The notes below the pieces were generated by a model. The model had not been told where the DNA came from, did no database searches, and saw nothing but the letters and a program-made list of their open reading frames with translations. Of a stretch of DNA of 64,000 nucleotides, positions 51,700 to 59,531 are shown piece by piece; the first letter of the stretch is position 1, and the number at the start of each line of letters is the position of its first letter. The stretch lies in NCBI RefSeq assembly GCF_000719135.1, contig NZ_JOEK01000004.1, positions 186,001-250,000 of the forward strand, given 5' to 3'. The stretch comes from Streptomyces avicenniae. GTDB lineage: Bacteria; Actinomycetota; Actinomycetes; Streptomycetales; Streptomycetaceae. Both the position numbers and the translations under genes were made by a program.

Positions 51700-52290
51700 A
51701 TGGACACGCCCACGGGACTGCGCGAACGCAAGAAGGCCGCCACGCGGCAGGCCGTGCACGAGGCCGCGCTGCGCCTCACCGTGGAGCACGGGATCGAGAA
51801 CGTCACGGTCGAGGCCATCGCCGACGCGGCGGGCATCTCGCGCCGCACCTTCTCCAACTACTTCGCCAACAAGGAGGAAGCCCTCCTCTTCGGCGACACC
51901 CACCTCACCGCGCTGCTGCTCGCCGCCGTCAGGGAACGGCCCGCGCGCGAGTCCGCCTGGGCCGCCCTGCGCGCCGGGGCCCACGCGGTGTTCCTGGAGC
52001 AGGACCACCTCCCGCGCGAACCCGAGTGGGCCGTCCGCACCCGGCTCGCCATGCGCCATCCGTCCCTCCACGCCCGGCAGCTCGCCGCGCGCCTGGCGCT
52101 GGAGAACGACCTGGCGGAGGCCGTCGCGGGCCGCCCCGGCACGGAGACCGTACGGCCCCGCGTCATCGCCGCCGTCTTCCTCGCGATGCTCCGGCTGGCC
52201 ACCGCCGAGTGGATCGAGCTGGAGGGCGGCCGGACGGTCATGGAGATCCTGGACGAACTCCTCGACGAGGCCGCCCGCCCGCTGCTCTGA
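51700..52290 (+). CDS. TetR-family repressor of the exporter
   Basis: A 196-residue TetR regulator. HTH residues 8-55: RKKAATRQAVHEAALRLTVE, then VTVEAIADAAGISRRTFSNYFANKEEALL. It should repress the divergent DHA2 exporter until a drug binds the C-terminal domain. Confidence 0.93.
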   Translation: MDTPTGLRERKKAATRQAVHEAALRLTVEHGIENVTVEAIADAAGISRRTFSNYFANKEEALLFGDTHLTALLLAAVRERPARESAWAALRAGAHAVFLEQDHLPREPEWAVRTRLAMRHPSLHARQLAARLALENDLAEAVAGRPGTETVRPRVIAAVFLAMLRLATAEWIELEGGRTVMEILDELLDEAARPLL

Positions 52291-52423
52291 CGCCCCGTCA
52301 GCCCTCCCGATCCCGGATTCCCTCGAACGGGTGGTTTGGCCGCGACGCCCGCCGCCGGACGGCCGTCGGGCGCTTGGGTGAGGGCGTGCGCCCCGGGGGC
52401 GCGACCGTCTCCTGGAGGTGTCC

Positions 52424-53818
52424 GTGGCGACCCGTGACCTCACCGACCAGCCGTTCCCGTTCCGCCGCGGCCTCGGCGAGCGCCGCATCGCGCTCGTCGC
52501 CTGGCGGTTGCTCGTCCTCCAGGTCGCGCATCCCGCCGTCGCCGCGGGGATGACCGACTGGTCCACCTACCGCGCCCACCCCTGGCGCCGCGTCCGGCAC
52601 ACCATGGACAGCGGACGCCGCCTGTTCTTCGGCGACCAGGACACCCTGCGCCGCGAGATCGCCCGCCTCGAACGCGCCCACCGGCGCATCCACGGCGCCG
52701 ACACCACGGGCCGCCCCTACACGGCCGAGGATCCCGCCGTGCGCGTCTGGGTCCTGATGACCCTCTACGAAGCGCTCACCGCGATGCGCGCGCTCTCGGG
52801 CCACCCCTACACCGCCGCAGAACTCGACGTCCTCTACGCGGAGTTCCGCGCCGCCTGCGCCGCGTTCCAGCTGCCCGACGCGCTGTGGCCGCCGTCGGCC
52901 GCCGACGTCCCCGCGTACATGGAACGCACCGTCCGCGAGACCCTGGAGGACGGCCCCGAGCTGCGCCATCTCCTCACCGGCATCCTCCGTGAGGCGCCCC
53001 TGCCCTCCGGGCTGCGGCTGCTGCGGCCCGTCTGGCCCGCGCTGCGCGTCGTCATCGCCTCCACCGTCGCCTCGCTCACCGTGGCCGACCTGCCCGCCGC
53101 GTTCCGCGAACGCCTCGCGCTCCGGCGGGGCCGCCGCGCCGCCGCGCTGTCCTGGACCGCGCACCGCGTGGCGCGGCACGTCATGACCCGGCTCCCGGAC
53201 CGCTGGCGCTACCGCGTCCTGCCCTCGGGCGAGGTGCCACGGCCCGCCCGGCCGCCCCGCCACCGCCCCGCCCGCGGGCGCGACCGCCGCCCGGCGCGCC
53301 TCGACACGTTCTTCCGCCAGGTCCTCGACCAGACGGGCGACGGCCACCTCGGCCCCGCCGACCTGCGGGCCATGGCCCACAACGTCTGCTGGCCGCTGGA
53401 GCTGACCGCCGAACGCGAGGCGGAGGTCCACGCCGCCTTCGACACCTGGTGGCGGCAGATGGCCGCCACCATGGACACGGACGGCGACGGGCGGATCTCC
53501 CGCGCTGAGTTCGTGTCGGCCACGCTCCGCGGCATCGACCGCGACCCCGCCTACCTGGCCGACGGGCTGCACGTCGCCGTCCGCGCGATGTTCCGCGCCG
53601 CGGACACGGACGGCACGGGCCACCTGTGCGCCGACGAGTACCGCGCCGTCTTCGGCGGCGCCCGCGTCCACCCCGCCGAACTCGGCCAGGGCTTCCGCGA
53701 GCTGGACGCCGACGGCGACGGGCGGATCTCCGAGGACGAGTTCGTCCTCGCCTTCACCGACTACTTCTCGGCCCGCGCCGACACCACGGCGGGCAGCCGC
53801 ATGCTGGGCCGCGCCTAG
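52424..53818 (+). CDS. DUF2236/MpaB-type oxygenase fused to a calerythrin-like EF-hand domain
   Basis: A 464-residue fusion. Residues 1-265 match the DUF2236 family (oxygenase MpaB/latex-clearing protein type, haem-binding): LLVLQVAHPAVAAGMTDWST, HTMDSGRRLFFG and RVWVLMTLYEA. Residues 266-290 are a Pro/Arg linker. Residues 291-464 hold four EF-hand loops: 302-313, 351-362, 394-405 and 428-439; the second (DTDGDGRISRAE), third and fourth have full calcium ligand sets, the first is degenerate. This half resembles calerythrin. Calcium control of the oxygenase is an inference. GGAGG lies 5 bases before the GTG at 52424. Confidence 0.88.
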   Translation: MATRDLTDQPFPFRRGLGERRIALVAWRLLVLQVAHPAVAAGMTDWSTYRAHPWRRVRHTMDSGRRLFFGDQDTLRREIARLERAHRRIHGADTTGRPYTAEDPAVRVWVLMTLYEALTAMRALSGHPYTAAELDVLYAEFRAACAAFQLPDALWPPSAADVPAYMERTVRETLEDGPELRHLLTGILREAPLPSGLRLLRPVWPALRVVIASTVASLTVADLPAAFRERLALRRGRRAAALSWTAHRVARHVMTRLPDRWRYRVLPSGEVPRPARPPRHRPARGRDRRPARLDTFFRQVLDQTGDGHLGPADLRAMAHNVCWPLELTAEREAEVHAAFDTWWRQMAATMDTDGDGRISRAEFVSATLRGIDRDPAYLADGLHVAVRAMFRAADTDGTGHLCADEYRAVFGGARVHPAELGQGFRELDADGDGRISEDEFVLAFTDYFSARADTTAGSRMLGRA

Positions 53819-53828
53819 CCAGGCGACG

Positions 53829-54398
53829 TCAGTCCTGGCGCGCCGCCTCCCACCTCCACGAGGTCCGGCGGGGGAGGCCGTCGAGCTCTCCCCGGCCGGT
53901 GCACCACAGGAGCACCTGCGGGGGGTCCCCGTCAGGGGCGGTGGGGAAGAGCCGGTCGAGCACCGCCGCGCTCAGCGGCGCCGGGGGAAGCCAGTCCACG
54001 GCCAGTCCCCGCGTGATGTCGTGGGTGTGCAGCAGGATCTCGGCGACGCCCATCGCCGCGAACCCCGAGGGGTCGCACGGGCCCCAGTGCCAGGCCCGCA
54101 GGCCCGGGTCGGCCGTGGCCAGGGCGCTGCCGAGCAGCCGGCCGCAGGCGGTGACGGTCTGGAGCACCTCGGCCGGGGTGGCGGTGGGGCGGACGGTCAG
54201 GTCGATGGGGAGGTAGGCGTCGGCGGGCTGCGCCGCCAACTGCCCCGCGTAGGCCAGCAGGTCGTGACCGATGTGGGCCGCCGTCTGCCAGCAGGTCCAT
54301 TCGAGCGGCCCCGCCGCCACCGTCCAGTCCTCGGCGGTGCGCGGCCCGAGCACCCGCAGCATCTCCGCCACGGCGGCGTCGATGTCCTGATGGTCCAT
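53829..54398 (-). CDS. DinB/mycothiol-dependent maleylpyruvate isomerase-like protein
   Basis: A 189-residue helical protein of the DinB superfamily. The N-terminal four-helix bundle has the metal-binding His in AAHIGHDLLAYAGQL and a second set in ILLHTHDITRGLAVDW. Members of this family use mycothiol as cofactor. The substrate is unknown. GAGGAG lies 7 bases before the ATG. Confidence 0.85.
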   Translation of the reverse strand: MDHQDIDAAVAEMLRVLGPRTAEDWTVAAGPLEWTCWQTAAHIGHDLLAYAGQLAAQPADAYLPIDLTVRPTATPAEVLQTVTACGRLLGSALATADPGLRAWHWGPCDPSGFAAMGVAEILLHTHDITRGLAVDWLPPAPLSAAVLDRLFPTAPDGDPPQVLLWCTGRGELDGLPRRTSWRWEAARQD

Positions 54399-54454
54399 GC
54401 GAAGCTCCTCGCGGTCCGTGTCGGGGGAGAGACGTACGGGGTGGGGCGTCGCGC

Positions 54455-55009
54455 TCAGGTGACCAGCCGCTGCACCAGGCCCCAGGTGAACTCGGCGACG
54501 ACATGGCCCGTGCCGCCCGCGGCGGTGGGCGCCTCGAACGCCAGGCGCGACCTGCTGGGCGCCGAGCCCTCCATCGGCCGGACGGGCGGGAAGGCGCGGG
54601 CGACCTCGGCGATCGTGCACGACCAGGGCGTCACGTCCTCCACCGTGCGCGGCACGGCCGCCCGGCCGCCCGGCGCGCGGACCAACTCCTCGTTCCAGAC
54701 CGTGCCGTCGGGGGCGGTCATGACCTCGAAGCACAGGTCCCGCCAGAGCGGCAGCGCCCAGCTGTGCGCCTCGACCACCAGGTCGCCGACGCGCCGCCGC
54801 GTCGTGGACTCAGGGCGTCCGAGCGCCGAGCGGTACCGCGTCAGCGGTCCTGGACCGCGCCGCGCGTGGGCCATGGCCTGCCAGTGGCGGTTGGCGTCCC
54901 GCATGCGGTCGCGCCCCACGCCGAGGGTGCGCAGCGCGTCCTCCACCAGGTGCGGCTGGAAGTCGGCCATCCGGCGCAGCAGGACCAGTTGGAAGTCGAG
55001 GGCGTCCAC
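54455..55009 (-). CDS. Hypothetical protein
   Basis: A 184-residue soluble protein that I do not recognise. It has no signal peptide or membrane helix. The start is GTG (VDALDFQLVLLRRMADF). Trp/Phe-rich segments lie at VVEAHSWALPLWRDLCFEV and HVVAEFTWGLVQR. Its codon use is normal for the region, so it is probably real. It shares a strand with the DinB-like gene 56 bases downstream and is divergent from the AraC regulator. Confidence 0.7.
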   Translation of the reverse strand: MDALDFQLVLLRRMADFQPHLVEDALRTLGVGRDRMRDANRHWQAMAHARRGPGPLTRYRSALGRPESTTRRRVGDLVVEAHSWALPLWRDLCFEVMTAPDGTVWNEELVRAPGGRAAVPRTVEDVTPWSCTIAEVARAFPPVRPMEGSAPSRSRLAFEAPTAAGGTGHVVAEFTWGLVQRLVT

Positions 55010-55076
55010 GCCCCGGCATTCTGCCAGGGCGGGACGGTGGCAGGATGCTCACGGGTCCCGAGCCGGAGGAGGGCCG

Positions 55077-56024
55077 ATGAGCCGCCGGAACCACCGTGTC
55101 GCCGTCCTGGTGCTCGACGGCGCGAAGCCGCTCGACGTCGGCATCCCCGCCCAGGTCTTCACCCACCGCCCGAGCATGCCCTACGAGGTGCGGGTGTGCG
55201 GCGCCGCGCCCGGGCCGGTGACCGGGGGCGACGGCCTCTCCTACCACGTGGCGCAGGGGCTCGACGCGTTCGAGGACGCCGACACCGTCTTCATCCCCGG
55301 CTACCGCGCCCCGGCCGACACCGAGCCGCCGTCCGCCGTCGTCGCCGCGCTGCTCGCCGCCCACGCCAGGGGCACGCGGCTCGCCGCCATCTCGACCGGC
55401 GCGTTCGCGCTCGCGGCGACCGGCCTGCTCGACGGCAAGCGCGCCACGACGCACTGGCACTACACCCGGGCCCTCGCCGCCCGGCACCCGCTGGTGCGGG
55501 TGGACGAGAACGTCCTGTTCGTGGACGAGGGCGACGTGCTCACGTCGGCGGGCGCGGCGTCCGGCATCGACCTGTGCCTCCACCTGGTGCGGCGCGACCA
55601 CGGGGTCGGGCTCTCGCACCACGTGGCGAGGCGCCTCGTGGCCGCCCCCTACCGCAGCGGCGGGCAGGCGCAGTACGTGCCGCGCAGCGTGCCCGAACCG
55701 CTCGGCGACCTCTTCGCGGACACCAGGGAGTGGGCGCTCGCGCACCTCTCCGAGCCGCTGACCCTGGAGACGCTGGCCCGCACCGCACGCGTGTCGGCGC
55801 GCACCTTCTCGCGGCGGTTCGTGGAGGACACCGGCTGCACGCCGATGCAGTGGGTGCTCAGGGCGCGGGTTGACCTGGCCCGTGAGCTGCTGGAGCGCAC
55901 CGACCTGGGCGTCGAGCAGATCGCGGACCGCGTCGGACTCCGCAGCGGCGCCAATCTCCGGCTGCACTTCCAGCGCATCCTGGGCACCTCGCCGACCGAG
56001 TACCGGCAGACGTTCTCCGCCTGA
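55077..56024 (+). CDS. GlxA-type AraC-family transcriptional regulator
   Basis: A 315-residue regulator. Residues 1-190 are a DJ-1/PfpI-like domain (VAVLVLDGAKPLDVGIPAQVF; ISTGAFALAATGLLDGKRATTHW), without a cysteine in the nucleophile place (Thr-Gly instead). Residues 215-315 are two HTH of AraC type: LTLETLARTARVSARTFSRR and LGVEQIADRVGLRSGANLRLHF. GGAGGAGGG precedes the ATG. It lies directly upstream of gap on the same strand, so gap is a likely target. Confidence 0.92.
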   Translation: MSRRNHRVAVLVLDGAKPLDVGIPAQVFTHRPSMPYEVRVCGAAPGPVTGGDGLSYHVAQGLDAFEDADTVFIPGYRAPADTEPPSAVVAALLAAHARGTRLAAISTGAFALAATGLLDGKRATTHWHYTRALAARHPLVRVDENVLFVDEGDVLTSAGAASGIDLCLHLVRRDHGVGLSHHVARRLVAAPYRSGGQAQYVPRSVPEPLGDLFADTREWALAHLSEPLTLETLARTARVSARTFSRRFVEDTGCTPMQWVLRARVDLARELLERTDLGVEQIADRVGLRSGANLRLHFQRILGTSPTEYRQTFSA

Positions 56025-56029
56025 ACCGG

Positions 56030-56045
56030 CCCCGGCGCGCCGGGG
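56030..56045 (+). terminator. Short GC palindrome after the AraC gene
   Basis: CCCCGGCG/CGCCGGGG is a 16-base palindrome starting 6 bases after the stop; as a hairpin it would have a 6-base stem and 4-base loop. A weak terminator is possible. Confidence 0.4.
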
Positions 56046-56166
56046 CGCGATCCTTGCGGCCGGTGGCGCGCCTTCTGGCGTGATACTTGCGCACGCTGTC
56101 ATCCAGGCCACTGTCCGCCCGTGGCCCGGCAGTCGAGCATGGAGTGAGGAACGAAAGGAGCCGTCC

Positions 56167-57174
56167 ATGACCACCCGCATCGCCATCAACGGATTCGGCC
56201 GTATCGGACGCGGCACCCTCCGGGCGCTGCTCGCACGCGGCAGCGACCTGGAGGTCGTCGCCGTCAACGACCTGACCGCCCCCGCGGCCCTGGCGCACCT
56301 GCTGGAGTACGACAGCACGCTCGGACGTCTCGCCCAGCCGGTCACCACGGAAGGGGACACGCTCGTGGTCGGCGGACGCCGCATCGCGGTGCTGGCCGAA
56401 CGGGAGCCCGCCCGCCTCCCCTGGGCGGACCTCGGCGTGGACCTCGTCCTGGAGTCCACCGGCCGCTTCACCTCGGCGGACGCCGCCAAGGCCCACCTCA
56501 CCGCGGGCGCGGGCCGGGTCCTGGTCAGCGCGCCCTCCGCGGGCGCCGACGTCACCCTCGCCTACGGCGTGAACACCGACGCGTACGACCCGGCCAGGCA
56601 CCGGATCGTCTCGAACGCCTCCTGCACCACCAACGCCCTGGCCCCGCTGGCCTCCGTGCTGGACGACCTGGCCGGGATCGAGCACGGCTTCATGACCACC
56701 GTCCACGCCTACACCCAGGAGCAGAACCTCCAGGACGGGCCCCACCGCGACCCCCGCCGCGCCCGCGCCGCCGCCGTGAACATCGTGCCGACCACCACCG
56801 GCGCCGCCAAGGCCATCGGCCTGGTGCTGCCGAAGCTGGACGGCAGGCTGTCGGGCGACTCGATCCGCGTCCCCGTCCCGGTCGGCTCGCTCGTGGAGCT
56901 GAACACCACGGTCGCCCGGGACGTCACCCGGGAGGCCGTCCTCGCGGCCTACCGCGCAGCCGCCGACGGCCCCCTCAAGGGCGTCCTGGAGTACTCCGAG
57001 GCGCCGCTGGTCTCCAGCGACATCACCGGCCGCCCGGCCTCCGCGGTCTTCGACTCGCCCCTGACGCGCGTCGAGGGACGGCACGTCAAGGTCGTGGCCT
57101 GGTACGACAACGAGTGGGGCTTCTCCCACCGCGTCGTGGACACGCTGGAACTGCTGGCCCGCGACACCGCCTGA
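56167..57174 (+). CDS. gap: Glyceraldehyde-3-phosphate dehydrogenase
   Basis: A 335-residue glycolytic enzyme that oxidises G3P to 1,3-bisphosphoglycerate. The NAD loop is INGFGRIGR (7-15), the Asp in VAVNDLTAP (Asp35) favours NAD over NADP, and catalytic Cys153 is in SNASCTTNALAPL; WYDNEWGFSHR is at the C-terminus. GAAAGGAG is well placed before the ATG. The genome probably has another gap in the main glycolytic operon, so this is likely an accessory copy under the adjacent AraC regulator. Confidence 0.96.
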   Translation: MTTRIAINGFGRIGRGTLRALLARGSDLEVVAVNDLTAPAALAHLLEYDSTLGRLAQPVTTEGDTLVVGGRRIAVLAEREPARLPWADLGVDLVLESTGRFTSADAAKAHLTAGAGRVLVSAPSAGADVTLAYGVNTDAYDPARHRIVSNASCTTNALAPLASVLDDLAGIEHGFMTTVHAYTQEQNLQDGPHRDPRRARAAAVNIVPTTTGAAKAIGLVLPKLDGRLSGDSIRVPVPVGSLVELNTTVARDVTREAVLAAYRAAADGPLKGVLEYSEAPLVSSDITGRPASAVFDSPLTRVEGRHVKVVAWYDNEWGFSHRVVDTLELLARDTA

Positions 57175-57188
57175 CCCGCCCCGCGACA

Positions 57189-57221
57189 CCGGTGTCCGGG
57201 GCACCCGCCCCCGGACACCGG
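57189..57221. terminator. Bidirectional terminator between gap and GDPD
   Basis: Perfect 13-base arms CCGGTGTCCGGGG (57189-57201) and CCCCGGACACCGG (57209-57221) with a 7-base loop, 14 bases after the gap stop and 11 before the converging stop. Confidence 0.82.
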
Positions 57222-57232
57222 CCCACGCCGCG

Positions 57233-58375
57233 TCAGCGACCGGCGACCGCCGACCGGTGCCCCCACCCGTCGTGCCGGTCCCGGTACGCCCTGGGGAGCC
57301 GCAGACCGCGCTCCGCCATGACGTCGCGCAGCCGGTCCGGGTAGTCGGTGATGATGCCGTCCACCCCGTCGTCGATCAGCTTGTGCATCGTCGCCGCGTC
57401 GTTGACGGTCCACGGGACGACGCGCATCCCCGCGGCGTGCGCCTCGTCCACCAGCTCCTCGGTGACGTACGGCACGTAACCCGGGTCGCCCACCTGGCCG
57501 TTCTGCGGGTCCCCGTGCACCGGGGAGATCGCCGACGCGCCGAACGAACGCGCCGCGTCCACCAGGCTGCCGTCGAAGTCGTCGATGTCGATCCCCCCGA
57601 GCCACGGCGACGCGCCCGGCTGGCCCACCTGGAGGAACTGCTGCCCGTTCGTCAGCGCGACGACGGGCAGGCGCGGCTCGACCTCGCGCATCCGCATCAG
57701 CGCGCCCCAGTCGAAGCTCTGGACCGTCACCTGGTCGAGCAGCCGCGCCCGCCTGACCTCGCGCGCCACCACCTGGACGAACTGCTCGCGCGGCGCCGTC
57801 TCGTGCGGGGCCGCGGCCTCGACCTTCGTCTCGATGTTCAGCCGCACCCCGCGCGCCCGGTACCGGTCCACGAGCGCGAACACCTCGGTGAGCAGCGGCA
57901 TCCGCGCCCCGGGGCTGGCCTCCTGCCCGGGGTACTGGGGGAGCGTCTGCGAGCCGCAGTCCAGGGTGCGCACCTGGGCCAGCGACAGGTCCACGATGTA
58001 CTTGCCGACGTACGGGTACTGCGGGTCGCCGCGGAACGCCGGGCGCGTGTCGCGGCACTTGGCGGCGGCGATCCGCCGGTCGTGCGTGACGACCGCCTTG
58101 CCGTCCCGCGTGATCTGCACGTCGAGTTCGAGCGTCGTGACGCCCAGCTCCAGCGCGTTCGCGAAGGACGCCAGCGTGGATTCCACGACGAGCCCGATCC
58201 CGCCGCGGTGCGCCTGGAGGTCGAAGCCGCCACGGCCGTGGCCGTGGCCGTGCCCGGTGGCGGACGCGGGCGTCACCCCGGCCGAGGCCGCGAGCGACAC
58301 GGCGGCGAGCGTGGCCGCCGCGAGCCCGTACAGGCGCGCGCGCAGGGAGCGGGTGGTCCGGGAGGAGCGGGGCAT
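57233..58375 (-). CDS. Secreted glycerophosphodiester phosphodiesterase
   Basis: A 380-residue exported GDPD. A signal peptide (1-40, basic start MPRSSRTTRSLRARLYG and AxA at ASA) is followed by a His/Gly stretch (HGHGHG) and a TIM barrel: QAHRGG, VVESTLASFANAL, ELDVQITRDG, VTHDRRI, LNIETKVE. It should release glycerol 3-phosphate from lipid head groups outside the cell. The ATG at 58373-58375 starts the basic signal region; there is no strong ribosome binding site beyond GGAG. Confidence 0.92.
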   Translation of the reverse strand: MPRSSRTTRSLRARLYGLAAATLAAVSLAASAGVTPASATGHGHGHGRGGFDLQAHRGGIGLVVESTLASFANALELGVTTLELDVQITRDGKAVVTHDRRIAAAKCRDTRPAFRGDPQYPYVGKYIVDLSLAQVRTLDCGSQTLPQYPGQEASPGARMPLLTEVFALVDRYRARGVRLNIETKVEAAAPHETAPREQFVQVVAREVRRARLLDQVTVQSFDWGALMRMREVEPRLPVVALTNGQQFLQVGQPGASPWLGGIDIDDFDGSLVDAARSFGASAISPVHGDPQNGQVGDPGYVPYVTEELVDEAHAAGMRVVPWTVNDAATMHKLIDDGVDGIITDYPDRLRDVMAERGLRLPRAYRDRHDGWGHRSAVAGR

Positions 58376-58630
58376 GGGACGCCTCTCTGTCGGGAGGAGG
58401 GCGGAGACGCGCACGAATATGCGGGCCGACGGTGGACGGCGGCGGCTCCTGGCGCGTTCACGCGATGACGGCCGGATGACGATTCGACACGCCCGCCGTC
58501 CCGCACCGGCGGCGGCGCGCAGGAGTAGCCGCCGGAACGGGTGGACACAAAGGGGGTGAGGGGCCCGCTCACCGCCGCGCGCCCTTCGCCGATGTGCGGG
58601 GAAGGGCGGGGAAGTACGGGGGGAACGCCG
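58376..58630. other. Divergent intergenic region left of the S-4TM gene
   Basis: These 255 bases separate the secreted GDPD and the S-4TM gene. An ATG-started extension of the S-4TM frame from 58541 is possible but its residues look non-coding. No hairpin of note. Confidence 0.4.
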
Positions 58631-59524
58631 GTGGCCGGGGACATATTGAGCCGTCAGAACGAGTCCGGGATGCTCACGCTGCTGCGTGCCGCGTCCACCT
58701 CGCACCGGCAGGCGCAGCGGCTCGCGGGGCTGCATCTCACCGCGTCCGCGCTGCTGGCGGGCGGGGCGATCCTCGCCCTGCTGGTGCCGTCCACGAACAG
58801 CACCGTCAGTCTGCTCGGCGCGCTGTGGGCGGTGGTCTACACACTGTGGGCGGGGGAGTGGTCCACGAGCGCGTTCCGCCGGGCGGCGGTGCTCCAGGAG
58901 GCTTTCGACACCGAGCTGTTCGGCCTGCCGTGGAACCGTGCCGTCGCGGGCGACCAGCCGGAGCCGCAGGAGATCAGCCGCCTCGCCCGCCTGTACAAGG
59001 GCGACGAGTCGCGGCTGCGCGACTACTACGAGATCGACGCCCTGCCGCACCCGCTGGACGTGCTCGCCTGCCAGCTCCAGAACCTCGGCTGGGGCACGCG
59101 GGTGCGCCGCCGGTACGCGAACGCGATCCAGTGGGGCCTGGTGGTCTGGTGCGCGACCGGCGTGCTGGTGGGCGTCACGGCGGGCCTGAGCGTGTCGGAC
59201 GTGCTGACGGCGTGGTTCGTCCCGTCGCTCGGCCTGCTGCTGCTCGGCGTCGATACCTTCCGCGCGCAGCGCGACACGACGCAGGCCCGGGAGCGGGCGC
59301 ACCGCGAACTGTCCGACCGCATCGAGGCGTACGTCGCGGACGGTTCCCGCCCGGCCAGGCACGCGGAACTGCTCGACCTGTCGCGGCAGGTGCAGGACGT
59401 GCTGCTCCAGACCCGGCTGGCCCACGTGCGGGTGCCCAACTGGTTCTTCAACCGCTTCCACGGCGCCGACCGCGCCGATTTCGCGGCTGCCCTGGCCGAC
59501 CTCCACCGGCGCACCGGCGTGTGA
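58631..59524 (+). CDS. S-4TM family putative pore-forming effector
   Basis: A 297-residue membrane protein. It starts near ILSRQNESGMLTLLRAAS, as S-4TM proteins do (I-x-x-RQN-x-x-x-ML-x-LL), has two membrane helices at about 36-52 and 57-75, a soluble middle with LPHPLDVLACQLQNLGWGTRVRRRY (about 138-161; the PxDVxxCQxxNLxWxxRLR signature), two more helices at about 166-186 and 190-207, and a helical tail. The family was predicted by comparative genomics to be a membrane-breaking effector in conflict systems. The start is GTG at 58631, 12-17 bases after GGGGGG; the stop is 7 bases from the converging NTPase stop. Confidence 0.82.
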   Translation: MAGDILSRQNESGMLTLLRAASTSHRQAQRLAGLHLTASALLAGGAILALLVPSTNSTVSLLGALWAVVYTLWAGEWSTSAFRRAAVLQEAFDTELFGLPWNRAVAGDQPEPQEISRLARLYKGDESRLRDYYEIDALPHPLDVLACQLQNLGWGTRVRRRYANAIQWGLVVWCATGVLVGVTAGLSVSDVLTAWFVPSLGLLLLGVDTFRAQRDTTQARERAHRELSDRIEAYVADGSRPARHAELLDLSRQVQDVLLQTRLAHVRVPNWFFNRFHGADRADFAAALADLHRRTGV

Positions 59525-59531
59525 CCCGCCG

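Noticed and set aside
58541..58630. N-terminal extension of the S-4TM protein from ATG 58541
   Set aside because: The added 30 residues resemble intergenic translation, and S-4TM proteins start near the ILSRQN segment.
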